From assembly GCA_018136815.1 (NCBI GenBank), contig CM030931.1:5462148-5526147 (forward strand): a DNA stretch of 64,000 nucleotides. The letters are read 5' to 3'. The notes under the pieces were generated by a model, which was not told where the DNA came from, ran no database searches, and saw only the letters and a program-made list of their open reading frames with translations. The stretch comes from Isochrysis galbana (Eukaryota > Haptophyta > Isochrysidales > Isochrysidaceae). Below, one piece after another: positions 63,660-64,000 of the stretch. Numbering within the stretch: the first letter of the stretch is position 1; every line of letters starts with the position of its first letter. Made by a program: the position numbers and the translations under genes.

Positions 63660-64000
63660 GCACGCTCTCTCTCTCGCCCTCTCGTCTCGTCTCTCTCTCT
63701 TCCTCTCTCTCTCGTCTCTCTCTCTCTCTTCCTCTCTCTCTCGTCTTGTCTCTCTCTCTTCCTCTCTCTCTCCTTTCTCTCTCGTCTCGTCTCTCTCTCT
63801 TCCTCTCTCTCTCGTCTCTCTCTCTCTCTTCCTCTCTCTCTCGTCTTGTCTCTCTCTCTTCCTCTCTCTCTCCTTTCTCTCTCGTCTCTCTCTCTCTCTT
63901 CCTCTCTCTCTCGTCTTGTCTCTCTCTCTTCCTCTCTCTCTCCTTTCTCTCTCGTCTCGTCTCTCTCTCTTCCTCTCTCTCTCGTCTTGTCTCTCTCTCT
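63660..64000. repeat. Compound CT satellite
   Basis: Alternating CT runs with TCGTCTCG / TCGTCTTG / TTCCTC interruptions recur in a higher-order unit of ~50-110 bp through the end of the window. It lies directly upstream of EFG1 and continues past the right edge. Confidence 0.95.

Overview
This is nuclear DNA of a eukaryote, most likely a GC-rich unicellular alga; a haptophyte fits best, although no ribosomal or organellar marker is present to prove it. The evidence is spliceosomal introns (including one GC-AG intron), N-terminal targeting peptides, a heterotrimeric G-alpha subunit, a SWEET sugar porter, an rRNA-processing EFG1 protein, L-fucose salvage, many long G/C homopolymers and CT/GA microsatellites, and abundant small transposable elements. 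Exon joins below were placed by hand from GT-AG (or GC-AG) sites, reading-frame closure and family expectation; they are models, not transcript-supported.

Layout. 1-1.2 kb: a G-rich minisatellite running up to an F-box exon. 1.8-3.9 kb: a TPR/SAM/coiled-coil protein. 5-6 kb: G-alpha. 6.8-7.7 kb (-): a YtoQ-like protein. 8.6-12.4 kb (-): a seven-exon CAMK-like kinase. 14-16 kb: tandem repeats and a decayed leucine-rich-repeat gene. 17.2-21.8 kb (-): a fucokinase/GDP-fucose pyrophosphorylase-like enzyme. 22.8-25.8 kb (-): a 1000-residue protein I do not recognise, divergent from a small membrane-protein gene at 26.4-27.4 kb across a 240-bp CT repeat. 28.7-36.1 kb: an accessory, transposon-rich island with two insertions flanked by perfect 18-bp and 17-bp target-site duplications, a broken IS5-like transposase, dispersed repeats and a SWEET gene. 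36.3-39 kb (-): a SLOG-like/two-transmembrane (SLATT-like) protein with a relic partial duplicate next door. 40.2-40.8 kb: an intact hAT-like MITE. 41.8-43.4 kb (-): a SABATH-type methyltransferase, divergent from a leucine-dehydrogenase/FAD-oxidoreductase fusion at 45-47.7 kb. 48-53 kb: dispersed repeats, a foldback element, a C-type-lectin-like gene. 53.9-58.4 kb (-): an eight-exon secreted or membrane protein of unknown family, whose 5' end is duplicated around a long inverted repeat. 59.4-61.5 kb: a tRNA-like SINE candidate and a second MITE. 62.9-63.6 kb (-): EFG1, next to a compound CT satellite.

The genes are a mixture of housekeeping functions (G-protein signalling, sugar salvage and transport, amino-acid oxidation, rRNA processing) with no operon logic. 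The most unusual items are the SLOG-like/SLATT-like receptor and its relic copy, the LeuDH-oxidoreductase fusion, the foldback-disrupted 5' end of the secreted gene, and a set of mobile elements whose boundaries can be read directly.
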